Positions 50,022 to 57,730 of a stretch of DNA of 64,000 nucleotides are shown piece by piece. The DNA lies in the NCBI RefSeq assembly GCF_001513965.1, contig NZ_KQ948020.1:105604-169603 (forward strand), in the 5' to 3' direction. The translations under genes were made by a program, and so were the position numbers. This DNA is from Streptomyces cellostaticus. Lineage in GTDB: Bacteria > Actinomycetota > Actinomycetes > Streptomycetales > Streptomycetaceae. The number at the start of each line of letters is the position of its first letter. Positions within the stretch are counted from its first letter, which is position 1. The notes under the pieces were generated by a model. It saw nothing but the letters and a program-made list of their open reading frames with translations, was not told where the DNA came from and made no database searches.

Positions 50022-51134
50022 TTACTTGGTGCCGAGTCCGGCGTCGCTGACGGTGCTCCCGCCCTGGGCCTTGAGGACCTTGTTCAGGAGGGTGAGGTCG
50101 TAGATGCCGTCCAGCTTCGGGTTCTCCAGCAGGCCCGCCTTGACGGCGTGCTGCGCCTCGGTGCCGAGGGTCGCGGCCAGCGGGTCGTCGGTGAACCGGA
50201 TGGACTTCCAGGCCGGGTCGAGGACGCCCGCCGGCAGCTCCTTGCCGGCGTCGAGGCCCAGCTGCTTGTTCGCGGCGGCCTTCGCCTGGTCCGGGTTGGC
50301 GTTGATCCACTTGTTGGTCTCGACCGACGCCTTCAGCACCGCCTCGACGGCCTTCGGGTGCGCCTTGAGGAAGCTCTGCGACACGATGATGTTCGTGATC
50401 ACGAACTTCTTGTCCGGCCACAGCGAGGCCTCGTCCAGCAGTACCTTGCCGCCCTCGGCGACCAGCTTGGACGCGGTCGGCTCCGGCACCCAGGCGCCGT
50501 CGATGGAGCCGGACTTGAAGGCGTCCGGGGTCACCTTGTTGTCCGTGCGGACGACGGAGACGTCACCCTTGCCGCTCTGTGCGTCGACCTTCCAGCCCTG
50601 CTCGGCAACCCAGTTGAGGAACGCCACGTCCTGGGTGTTGCCCAGCTGAGGCGTGGCGATCTTCTTGCCCTTGACGTCCTTCAGGGACTTGATCTTCTTC
50701 GGGTCGACCACCAGCTTCACACCGCCGGAGGCCGAACCGCCGATGATGCGCAGGTTCTTGCCCTCGGACTTGGTGTAGCCGTTGATCGCCGGGGACGGGC
50801 CGATCCAGCCGATGTCGATGGACTTCGAGTTCAGCGCCTCGATCTCGGACGGACCCGCGTTGAAGAGCTGGTAGTCGGCCTTGGTCGCGCCCAGCTCCTT
50901 CTGGAAGAAGCCCTTCTGGTTGCCGACCAGCGCGGTGGCGTGGGTGAGGTTGCCGAAGTAGCCGATCTTGACGGAGTCCAGTCCGTCGATCTTCTTGGCC
51001 CCGGCGGCGATCTTCGCGTCGGAGGTGTCGTTCTTGGACTCGGACCCGTAGCTGCAAGCTGCGAGCGTGAGCAGGGGGAGTGCGGCGAGGGCGGCTATGC
51101 CGCGGCGAAGCAGAAGTGAGCGGTTGGCAGGCAC
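50022..51134 (-). CDS. ssuA: Sulfonate/taurine-type ABC substrate-binding lipoprotein
   Basis: A 370-residue lipoprotein with lipobox LTLAAC. The mature part matches the SsuA/TauA/NMT1-like binding proteins: VKIGYFGNLTHATALVG, GWIGPSPAINGY, and VKGKKIATPQLGNTQD. It collects an organosulfur compound outside the membrane. GTG 51134 follows AGAGGAA; the longer frame to 51167 lacks a site. It is the first gene of the transporter group and begins 233 bases after cysN on the same strand. Confidence 0.88.
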   Translation of the reverse strand: MPANRSLLLRRGIAALAALPLLTLAACSYGSESKNDTSDAKIAAGAKKIDGLDSVKIGYFGNLTHATALVGNQKGFFQKELGATKADYQLFNAGPSEIEALNSKSIDIGWIGPSPAINGYTKSEGKNLRIIGGSASGGVKLVVDPKKIKSLKDVKGKKIATPQLGNTQDVAFLNWVAEQGWKVDAQSGKGDVSVVRTDNKVTPDAFKSGSIDGAWVPEPTASKLVAEGGKVLLDEASLWPDKKFVITNIIVSQSFLKAHPKAVEAVLKASVETNKWINANPDQAKAAANKQLGLDAGKELPAGVLDPAWKSIRFTDDPLAATLGTEAQHAVKAGLLENPKLDGIYDLTLLNKVLKAQGGSTVSDAGLGTK

Positions 51135-51259
51135 GGGAGGCGTTCCTCTCGTTGGCCCGGCGGTCACGGTCTCTCAGGTCGTGGCCGGGAGGTCGGCAGG
51201 TCTTCGTCGCATCCGGGACGTCGGGTGGGGGGTGAGGGCGCGCAGGCAGTGCGCGTACG

Positions 51260-51364
51260 TCAACGCACACATCGCGCCACCCCGCCCTGTCCGCTGCCGA
51301 GGGCGCCGCTGCCGATGCGGCCGCCCTCCTTCGCGAAGGTCGAGTAGACATCGGTCGGGTTCAT
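51260..51364 (-). CDS. Possible 34-residue ORF directly after cysN
   Basis: An ATG two bases after the cysN stop opens a 34-codon frame (MNPTDVYSTFAKEGGRIGSG, then a Gly/Ser-rich stretch and a C-terminal ARCVR). Third-position GC is about 30 of 34, in line with real genes here, but no ribosome-binding site is clear and I know no family. It could equally be untranslated leader of the ssu genes. Confidence 0.3.
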   Translation of the reverse strand: MNPTDVYSTFAKEGGRIGSGALGSGQGGVARCVR

Positions 51365-51366
51365 GG

Positions 51367-52695
51367 TCAGAAGTCCCAGCCGTCGTCTTCGGTCTCGTCC
51401 CTGACCGGGTCGGGGGCGGCGAAGGACTCGCCGACCATGCCCGCGGTGAGCGTGGTGCCGTCGCTCGGGTCGATCAGGATGAAGGAGCCCGTACGGCGCG
51501 AGTCGGCGTAGGAGTCGACCGGCAGCGGTTCCGCGGTGCGGATCTTGACCCGGCCGATGTCGTTGGCGACGAGCTGTCCCGGGTGCGGGTGCAGGGAGAG
51601 GTCGTCGAGGGTGAGGCGGGACGGGATGTCCTTGACGATCGCCTTGACCGTGCGGGTGCCGTGCTTGAGCAGCACCCGGTGCCCGACGGTCAGCGGCTGG
51701 TCGGCGACGTGGCAGACGGTCGCCTCCACGTCCTGCGTGGTGGCCGGCGCGTCCTTGGTCGGCACGATCAGGTCGCCGCGCGAGACGTCGATGTCGTCGG
51801 CCAGCAGCACGGTCACCGACTGCGTCGTCCAGGCCACGCCGACCGGCGTGCCGAGCAGGTCGATGCCGGAGATCGTCGTGGTGCGGCCGGAGGGCAGGAC
51901 GGTGACCGGATCGCCCACCCGGAACGTACCGGCGGCGATCTGGCCCGCGTAGCCCCGGTAGTCCGGGTGCTCGGCGGTCTGCGGCCGGATCACGTACTGC
52001 ACCGGCAGCCGGGCGTGGCAGTGGCTCAGGTCGTGGGCGACCGGGACCGTCTCCAGGTGCTCGAGGAAGGTCGGGCCGCCGTACCAGTCCATGGTCGCGG
52101 ACGGGTCCACCACGTTGTCGCCGGCGAGCGCCGAGATCGGGATCGCGGTGATCTCCGGGACGCCCAGCTCCAGCGCGTACGCCGTGAACTCCTCGGCGAT
52201 CGCGGCGAACACGGACTCCTGGTAGCCGACGAGGTCCATCTTGTTGACGGCGAGGACCACGTGCGGGACGCGCAGGAGCGCGGCGATCGCGGCATGGCGG
52301 CGGGTCTGCTCGACGACACCGTTGCGGGCGTCGACCAGGATCACCGTCAGCTCGGCCGTGGAGGCACCCGTCACCATGTTGCGGGTGTACTGCACATGGC
52401 CCGGCGTGTCGGCCAGGATGAACCGGCGCCGCGGCGTGGCGAAGTAGCGGTAGGCCACGTCGATGGTGATGCCCTGCTCGCGCTCGGCCCGCAGGCCGTC
52501 GGTCAGCAGCGCGAGGTCGGGGGCCTCCTGGCCGCGGCTTGCCGAGGCGCGCTCGACGGCCTCCAGTTGGTCGACCAGGACCGACTTGGAGTCGTGCAGT
52601 AGCCGGCCCACCAGCGTGGACTTGCCGTCGTCGACCGAACCGGCGGTCGCGAACCGCAGAAGGGTCGTCTCGGAGAGTTCCGTGGTCGTGCTCAT
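51367..52695 (-). CDS. cysN: Sulfate adenylyltransferase large subunit (GTPase)
   Basis: A 442-residue GTPase subunit of ATP sulfurylase, which drives formation of adenosine 5'-phosphosulfate from sulfate and ATP by GTP hydrolysis. EF-Tu-like motifs are visible: GSVDDGKSTLVGRLL, ADTPGHVQYTRN and AVNKMDLVGY. There is no fused APS kinase domain; that activity is in the separate cysC. It starts two bases after the cysD stop. Confidence 0.95.
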   Translation of the reverse strand: MSTTTELSETTLLRFATAGSVDDGKSTLVGRLLHDSKSVLVDQLEAVERASASRGQEAPDLALLTDGLRAEREQGITIDVAYRYFATPRRRFILADTPGHVQYTRNMVTGASTAELTVILVDARNGVVEQTRRHAAIAALLRVPHVVLAVNKMDLVGYQESVFAAIAEEFTAYALELGVPEITAIPISALAGDNVVDPSATMDWYGGPTFLEHLETVPVAHDLSHCHARLPVQYVIRPQTAEHPDYRGYAGQIAAGTFRVGDPVTVLPSGRTTTISGIDLLGTPVGVAWTTQSVTVLLADDIDVSRGDLIVPTKDAPATTQDVEATVCHVADQPLTVGHRVLLKHGTRTVKAIVKDIPSRLTLDDLSLHPHPGQLVANDIGRVKIRTAEPLPVDSYADSRRTGSFILIDPSDGTTLTAGMVGESFAAPDPVRDETEDDGWDF

Positions 52696-52697
52696 GC

Positions 52698-53636
52698 TTA
52701 GAAGTACCCCTCGCGCTTACGGTCTTCCATCGCCGCCTCGGACATCTTGTCGTCGGCGCGGGTGGCGCCGCGCTCGGTGAGCCGGGAGGCGGCGATCTCC
52801 GTGATGACCTGCTCCAGCGTCACGGCGTCGGAGTCGACGGCACCCGTGCAGGACATGTCACCGACGGTCCGGTACCGGACGAGCCGCTTCTCGACGGTCT
52901 CGCCGTCCTTGGGCCCGCCCCACTCGCCCGCCGTCAGCCACATACCGCTCCGGGCGAACACCTCACGCTCGTGCGCGAAGTAGATCTCCGGCAGCTCGAT
53001 GCCCTCGCGGGCGATGTACTGCCAGACGTCCAGCTCGGTCCAGTTGGACAGCGGGAAGACACGGACGTGTTCACCGGGCGCGTGGCGGCCGTTGTACAGG
53101 TTCCACAGCTCGGGGCGCTGGCGGCGCGGGTCCCACTGCGAGAACTCGTCGCGCAGGGAGAACACGCGCTCCTTGGCGCGGGCCTTCTCCTCGTCGCGAC
53201 GCCCGCCGCCGAAGACCGCGTCGAACTTCTCGGCCTGGATCTTCTCGGTCAGCGGCAGGGTCTGCAGCGGGTTGCGGGTCCCGTCCGGGCGCTCCTTGAG
53301 CACACCGCGGTCGATGTAGTCCTGCACGGACGCGACATGCAGCCGCAGGCCGTGCCGGGCCACCGTACGGTCGCGGTACTCGAGGACCTCGGGGAAGTTG
53401 TGTCCGGTGTCCACGTGCAGCAGCGTGAAGGGAACCGGCGCGGGCGCGAACGCCTTCAGCGCCAGGTGCAGCATGACGATGGAGTCCTTGCCGCCGGAGA
53501 AGAGGATCACCGGGTTCTCGAACTCGCCCGCCACCTCGCGGAAGATGTGCACCGCCTCGGACTCGAGGGCGTCCAGGTGCGAGAGGGCGTACGGGGAGCC
53601 CCTGCCCTCCTCGACCTCGGCGACGGTCGTCGTCAT
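52698..53636 (-). CDS. cysD: Sulfate adenylyltransferase small subunit
   Basis: A 312-residue PP-loop ATP pyrophosphatase family enzyme and catalytic subunit of ATP sulfurylase, partner of CysN. The PP-loop is ILFSGGKDSIVML; FGGGRRDEEKARAKERVFS is a typical conserved stretch. ATG 53636 overlaps the cysC stop by four bases. The stop TAA at 52698 is unusual in this GC-rich set. Confidence 0.95.
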   Translation of the reverse strand: MTTTVAEVEEGRGSPYALSHLDALESEAVHIFREVAGEFENPVILFSGGKDSIVMLHLALKAFAPAPVPFTLLHVDTGHNFPEVLEYRDRTVARHGLRLHVASVQDYIDRGVLKERPDGTRNPLQTLPLTEKIQAEKFDAVFGGGRRDEEKARAKERVFSLRDEFSQWDPRRQRPELWNLYNGRHAPGEHVRVFPLSNWTELDVWQYIAREGIELPEIYFAHEREVFARSGMWLTAGEWGGPKDGETVEKRLVRYRTVGDMSCTGAVDSDAVTLEQVITEIAASRLTERGATRADDKMSEAAMEDRKREGYF

Positions 53637-54169
53637 GCCAGTCCCCTTTCGGTGAGCAGCGCGTGGACCGCGGCCGCGGACTCCTGGACGGTCTGGTGCT
53701 GCGACTCGATCCGCAGATCGGGCGACTCGGGCGCCTCGTACGGGTCGTCGACCCCGGTCAGCCCGGACAGCTCGCCCGCGGCCTGCTTGGCGTACAGACC
53801 CTTCACGTCGCGTACGGAGCACACCTCGACCGGGGTCGCCACGTGCACCTCGACGTACGTCGTGCCGTTCTCGTCGTGCCGCTTGCGGACCGCGTCCCGG
53901 CTGTCCGCGTAGGGCGCGATCACCGGGACGAGCGTCTTGACGCCGTTGCGGGCGAGCAGCTCGGCGAGGAAGCCGATGCGCTGCACGTTCGTGTGCCGGT
54001 CCTCGCGGCTGAAGCCGAGGCCCGCCGAGATGAACTCGCGGATCTCGTCGCCGTCGAGCACCTCGACGAGGTGGCCCTCCTCGCGCAGCCGGCCGGCCAG
54101 CTCGTACGCGATGGTGGTCTTGCCGGCACTCGGCAGACCCGTGAGCCAGACGGTGGCTCCGGTGGTCAC
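53633..54169 (-). CDS. cysC: Adenylylsulfate kinase
   Basis: A 178-residue P-loop kinase that phosphorylates APS to PAPS. Motifs: TGLPSAGKTTIA (Walker A), VLDGDEIREFISAGLGFSRE and a VKGLYAKQAAGELSGLTGVDDPYE stretch (quoted in part). GTG 54169 has AGGAG six bases upstream; ATG 54199 is also in frame and overlaps the cysH stop, so either may be used. PAPS made here can feed sulfotransferases, since the adjacent CysH appears to use APS directly. Confidence 0.93.
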   Translation of the reverse strand: MTTGATVWLTGLPSAGKTTIAYELAGRLREEGHLVEVLDGDEIREFISAGLGFSREDRHTNVQRIGFLAELLARNGVKTLVPVIAPYADSRDAVRKRHDENGTTYVEVHVATPVEVCSVRDVKGLYAKQAAGELSGLTGVDDPYEAPESPDLRIESQHQTVQESAAAVHALLTERGLA

Positions 54170-54195
54170 GTGGTTCTCCTGGTTGTCGGTGGTCG

Positions 54196-54906
54196 TCATC
54201 CGTGCAGCCCGCACTCGGTCTTGGCGCGCCCGGCCCAGCGGCCGGCGCGTGCGTCTTCGCCCTCCAGGACCCGGCGGGTGCACGGGGCGCAGCCGATGGA
54301 GGCGTAGCCGTCCGTCAGCAGCGGGTTGGTCAGGACGCCGTGCTCGGCCACGTAGGCGTCCACGTCGTCCTGCGTCCAGCGGGCGATCGGGGAGATCTTG
54401 ACCTTCCGGCGCTTCTCGTCCCAGCCGACGACCGGGGTGTTCGCCCGGGTCGGGGACTCGTCGCGGCGCAGCCCGGTCGCCCAGGCGGCGTAGCCCTTCA
54501 GACCCTCTTCCAGCGGCTGCACCTTGCGCAGCTTGCAGCACAGGTCGGGGTCACGGTCGTGCAGTTTCGGGCCGTACTGGGCGTCCTGCTCGGCGACCGT
54601 CTGCGGCGGCGTGAGGGTGATGAGGTTGACGTCCATCACGGCCTCGACCGCGTCGCGGGTGCCGATGGTCTCCGGGAAGTGGTAGCCGGTGTCGAGGAAC
54701 ACGACGTCCACGCCGGGCATGACGCGGGAGGCGAGGTGGGCGACCACCGCGTCCTCCATGGACGAGGTCACGCAGAACCGCTTGCCGAAGGTGTCCACCG
54801 CCCACTGGAGGATCTCCATCGCGGAGGCGTCCTCCAGGTCGCGGCCCGCCTGCTCGGCGAGCTGCTTCAGCTCCTCGCTCGTACGCTCTTCCTGAGCCGT
54901 CGTCAT
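54196..54906 (-). CDS. cysH: Phosphoadenylyl/adenylyl-sulfate reductase, iron-sulfur type
   Basis: A 236-residue reductase that converts APS (or PAPS) to sulfite. The four cysteines for a [4Fe-4S] cluster are present as DLCCKLRKVQPL and GCAPCTRRV, a feature of APS-using enzymes; the catalytic Cys is in the C-terminal ECGLH. Electrons come from thioredoxin. ATG 54906 overlaps the zinc-ribbon gene stop by four bases. Confidence 0.94.
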   Translation of the reverse strand: MTTAQEERTSEELKQLAEQAGRDLEDASAMEILQWAVDTFGKRFCVTSSMEDAVVAHLASRVMPGVDVVFLDTGYHFPETIGTRDAVEAVMDVNLITLTPPQTVAEQDAQYGPKLHDRDPDLCCKLRKVQPLEEGLKGYAAWATGLRRDESPTRANTPVVGWDEKRRKVKISPIARWTQDDVDAYVAEHGVLTNPLLTDGYASIGCAPCTRRVLEGEDARAGRWAGRAKTECGLHG

Positions 54907-55085
54907 ATCCGGTCGTCCCCTCCGTTGTCGGCTCGCTGAAGACCCCGGGCGAGCAGCCCGAGGAACTTCAGCTGGAATGCGCGGTTGCACGCCCCGCATT
55001 CCCAGGCGCCGTGGCCCTGCTCATTCGGACGCAGGTCCTCGTCACCGCAGTAGGGGCAGTGGAAGGGCGCCGCACGCTCGCTCAC
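54903..55085 (-). CDS. Small zinc-ribbon protein between sulfite reductase and cysH
   Basis: A 60-residue protein linked on both sides by four-base overlaps (GTGA with sulfite reductase, ATGA with cysH), so it is certainly translated with them if real. It has two CxxC knuckles (CPYCGDEDLRPN and ECGACNRAF) spaced as in a zinc ribbon and a C-terminal helix (LKFLGLLARGLQRA). Its fixed place suggests a role in sulfite or APS reduction, such as a redox or assembly helper, but the function is not known. Confidence 0.82.
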   Translation of the reverse strand: MSERAAPFHCPYCGDEDLRPNEQGHGAWECGACNRAFQLKFLGLLARGLQRADNGGDDRI

Positions 55086-56779
55086 GACAGCGCCTCCTCG
55101 GAAGCCCGCGCAGCCCACGTGGCGAACCGCTCGCCGTCCTCGCGCTCCGCCTGGTAGCGCTTCAGGACGCGCTCGACGTAGTCGGGCAGCTCCTGGGAGG
55201 TGACCTTCAGGCCACGGACCTTGCGGCCGAACCCGGCCTCCAGGCCGAGCGCGCCGCCCAGGTGCACCTGGTAGCCCTCGACCTGCTCGCCCTGGTCGTT
55301 GAGGACCAGCTGGCCCTTGAGACCGATGTCCGCGACCTGGATACGGGCGCAGGCGTTCGGGCAGCCGTTGAGGTTGATGGTGATCGGCTCGTCGAAGTCC
55401 GGGATGCGGCGCTCGAGTTCGTCGATCAGGGAGGAGCCGCGCTGCTTGGTCTCGACGATGGCGAGCTTGCAGTACTCGATGCCGGTGCAGGCCATGGTGC
55501 CGCGCCGGAACGGGGACGGCTTGGCCGTCAGGTCCAGCGCCTCCAGGGCCTCGACCAGCGGTTCGACCTGCGCCTCCTCGACATCGAGGACGATCATCTT
55601 CTGCTCGACCGTGGTACGGACGCGGCCCGAGCCGTGGGCCTCCGCGACCTCGGCGATCTTCGTCAGCGTGGCGCCGTCGACGCGGCCGACGCGCGGGGCG
55701 AAACCGACGTAGAAACGGCCGTCCTGCTGCCGGTGCACACCGACGTGGTCGCGCCAGCGCTCGGTGGGCTCGGCGGGCGCGGGACCGTCGACCAGGCTGC
55801 GCTTGAGGTACTCGTCCTCCAAGATCTGGCGGAACTTCTCCGGACCCCAGTCGGCGACCAGGAACTTCAGGCGGGCACGGGTGCGCAGGCGCCGGTAGCC
55901 GTAGTCGCGGAAGATGCCGATCACGCCGGCCCAGACGTCCGGGACCTCGTCCAGCGGCACCCAGGCGCCGAGCCGGACGCCGATCTTCGGGTTGGTGGAC
56001 AGGCCGCCGCCGACCCACAGGTCGAAGCCGGGGCCGTGCTCGGGGTGCTCCACGCCGACGAACGCGATGTCGTTGATCTCGTGCACCACGTCGAGCAGGG
56101 GCGAGCCGGAGATCGCGGACTTGAACTTGCGGGGCAGGTTGGAGAACTCCTTGCTGCCGATGTAGCGCCGCTGGATCTCGTCGATCGCCCAGGTGCCGTC
56201 GATGATCTCGTCCTCGGCGATGCCGGCGACCGGCGAGCCGATGACGACACGCGGGCAGTCGCCGCAGGCCTCGGTCGTGGACAGCCCGACGGCCTCCAGG
56301 CGGTTCCAGATCTCCGGGACGTCCTCGATGCGGATCCAGTGCAGCTGGATGTTCTGCCGGTCGGTGATGTCCGCGCTGCCGCGCGCGAACTCCTGCGAGA
56401 TCTCGCCTATCACGCGCAGCTGCTGGGTGGTGAGGCGACCGCCGTCGATCCGCACCCGCAGCATGAAGTACTTGTCGTCCAGCTCCTCCGGCTCCAGGAT
56501 GGCGGTCTTGCCGCCGTCGATCCCGGGCTTGCGCTGGGTGTACAGCCCCCACCAGCGCATCCGGCCGCGCAGGTCGTTGGGGTCGATCGAGTCGAAGCCA
56601 CGCTTGGAGTAGATCGTCTCAATGCGTGTCCGCACATTGAGACCGTCGTCGTCCTTTTTGAACTGTTCGTTGCCGTTCAGCGGGGTGAAGTGACCCACGG
56701 CCCACTGACCCTCACCGCGGTGACGGCTCACCTTGCGGCGGGGCGCTGGCGCGGCGGGATTCTGCGGGGTGGCGGCCAT
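55082..56779 (-). CDS. sir: Ferredoxin-dependent assimilatory sulfite reductase
   Basis: A 565-residue siroheme/[4Fe-4S] reductase that takes sulfite to sulfide with six electrons, probably from ferredoxin. The cluster and siroheme ligands are in TMACTGIEYCKLA (C-x5-C) and NLNGCPNACAR (C-x3-C). Arg-rich substrate-site stretches such as RGSADITDRQNIQLHWI are conserved. The first gene of the sulfur operon after a leader peptide. ATG 56779 follows AAGGAC. A nitrite-reductase role is less likely because all neighbours act on sulfur. Confidence 0.94.
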   Translation of the reverse strand: MAATPQNPAAPAPRRKVSRHRGEGQWAVGHFTPLNGNEQFKKDDDGLNVRTRIETIYSKRGFDSIDPNDLRGRMRWWGLYTQRKPGIDGGKTAILEPEELDDKYFMLRVRIDGGRLTTQQLRVIGEISQEFARGSADITDRQNIQLHWIRIEDVPEIWNRLEAVGLSTTEACGDCPRVVIGSPVAGIAEDEIIDGTWAIDEIQRRYIGSKEFSNLPRKFKSAISGSPLLDVVHEINDIAFVGVEHPEHGPGFDLWVGGGLSTNPKIGVRLGAWVPLDEVPDVWAGVIGIFRDYGYRRLRTRARLKFLVADWGPEKFRQILEDEYLKRSLVDGPAPAEPTERWRDHVGVHRQQDGRFYVGFAPRVGRVDGATLTKIAEVAEAHGSGRVRTTVEQKMIVLDVEEAQVEPLVEALEALDLTAKPSPFRRGTMACTGIEYCKLAIVETKQRGSSLIDELERRIPDFDEPITINLNGCPNACARIQVADIGLKGQLVLNDQGEQVEGYQVHLGGALGLEAGFGRKVRGLKVTSQELPDYVERVLKRYQAEREDGERFATWAARASEEALS

Positions 56780-56827
56780 GGTTCTACGTCCTTCGGACAG
56801 GCGGAAAGCGGCTCTGACCTGCGCATA

Positions 56828-56851
56828 CGCGCGCATGGAGGCATGCGTGCG
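56828..56851 (-). promoter_or_regulatory. Hairpin between leader peptide and sulfite reductase
   Basis: A ten-base stem with one mismatch (arms 56828-56837 and 56842-56851, loop of four) lies 52 bases after the leader stop and 48 before the sulfite reductase start. It could act in attenuation linked to leader translation. Confidence 0.4.
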
Positions 56852-56903
56852 CGGCGTTGCGCAGCAGGGAACAGGTACGGGGAGGTCGGCGGTGCTGGGG
56901 CGG

Positions 56904-56987
56904 TCAGCTCGCCGGACAGATGGCGCTGGACATGCGGCCGAGGTCGACGTGCCGCCGACTCACCAAGGCAATTCCAGTTCCAGACAT
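56904..56987 (-). CDS. Leader peptide of the sulfur operon (RRHVDL type, with Cys)
   Basis: A 27-codon frame from ATG 56987; a GTG start at 56963 would give a 19-residue version. The sequence contains SRRHVDLGRMSSAICPAS, the pattern of conserved short 'putative leader peptides' found upstream of sulfur and nitrogen genes in Streptomyces, with one Cys four residues from the end. Stalling at that Cys codon when charged tRNA-Cys is scarce is a plausible way to raise expression of the sulfite reductase operon. Confidence 0.75.
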   Translation of the reverse strand: MSGTGIALVSRRHVDLGRMSSAICPAS

Positions 56988-57018
56988 GACGGAAGCGTGT
57001 CACGGGGATCTCTGGCCA

Positions 57019-57043
57019 GTCCACCATTGTCCATAATCTGGAC
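57019..57043 (-). promoter_or_regulatory. Operator-like GTCCA repeats before the sulfur operon
   Basis: GTCCA occurs at 57019 and 57029 and its inverse TGGAC at 57039, each ten bases apart; the last two form GTCCA-TAATC-TGGAC. The one-turn spacing puts the half-sites on one face of the helix. A sulfur regulator of the operon is the likely binder, unidentified. Confidence 0.45.
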
Positions 57044-57079
57044 GGAACTATTCTGAATGGCGAGACAGAGTGTTCTGGG

Positions 57080-57643
57080 TCACGCTCCCGGCCAGGGACC
57101 CGGCGTCGCCACGTCCGGCTCCAGCTCCACCTTCGTGTCGAACAGCTTGAAGCCCCGCCGCTGGTAGTTGTCCATCGCGAACTCGCCGTCCTTGCTGCAC
57201 GTGTGCAGCCACACCCGCTTCGTCGGCGTCCGCTCGGGCCACCGCTCGGCCAGGTCCCAGGCGCGGGCGGTGCCGTACGACAGCAGGGGGCCGCCGATCC
57301 GGCGGCCGCGGAAGGCCGGGATCAGACCGAAGTAGACGATCTCGACCACGCCCTCGTCCTGCGGGTCCAGCTCGACGTAGCCGGCGGGGGTGCCGCGGTC
57401 GTACGCCACCCAGGTCTCCGCGCCGGGACGGTCCAGGTGTTCCTGCCACCGGGCGTAGGTCCAGCCGAGGCGGTCGGTCCAGTGGATGTCGCCGCCGACC
57501 GAGGCGTACAGGAACCGGCTGAACTCGGGGGAGGGGACCTCGGCGCGGACGATCCGGACATCGCCCTCGGGGGCCGCGGACGGCAGGAGGTCGGCCGGTG
57601 AGGTCTGTTCCAGGGACCAGGTGGTGACGGGGACGCTGCTCAT
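57080..57643 (-). CDS. GNAT family N-acetyltransferase
   Basis: A 187-residue acetyltransferase. The acetyl-CoA binding loop is IPAFRGRRIGGPLL, followed by the usual helix and the strand VWLHTCSKDGEFAMDNYQRRGF (quoted in part as WLHTCSKDGEF and NYQRRGF). The substrate is not predictable. It lies upstream of the sulfur operon on the same strand but about 90 bases from the leader, whose promoter lies in that gap. Confidence 0.88.
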   Translation of the reverse strand: MSSVPVTTWSLEQTSPADLLPSAAPEGDVRIVRAEVPSPEFSRFLYASVGGDIHWTDRLGWTYARWQEHLDRPGAETWVAYDRGTPAGYVELDPQDEGVVEIVYFGLIPAFRGRRIGGPLLSYGTARAWDLAERWPERTPTKRVWLHTCSKDGEFAMDNYQRRGFKLFDTKVELEPDVATPGPWPGA

Positions 57644-57730
57644 GCGTGCCAGGGAATCATCCCGCCCGGCCGTCTGTCGATCGTCCGGGTCACTGCGCAG
57701 ATCACTCCGATCGGCGCCGGGGCCGGGCCG

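Noticed and set aside
55082..56779. Nitrite reductase
   Set aside because: The siroheme/iron-sulfur motifs fit both enzymes, but the operon context is wholly sulfur assimilation.
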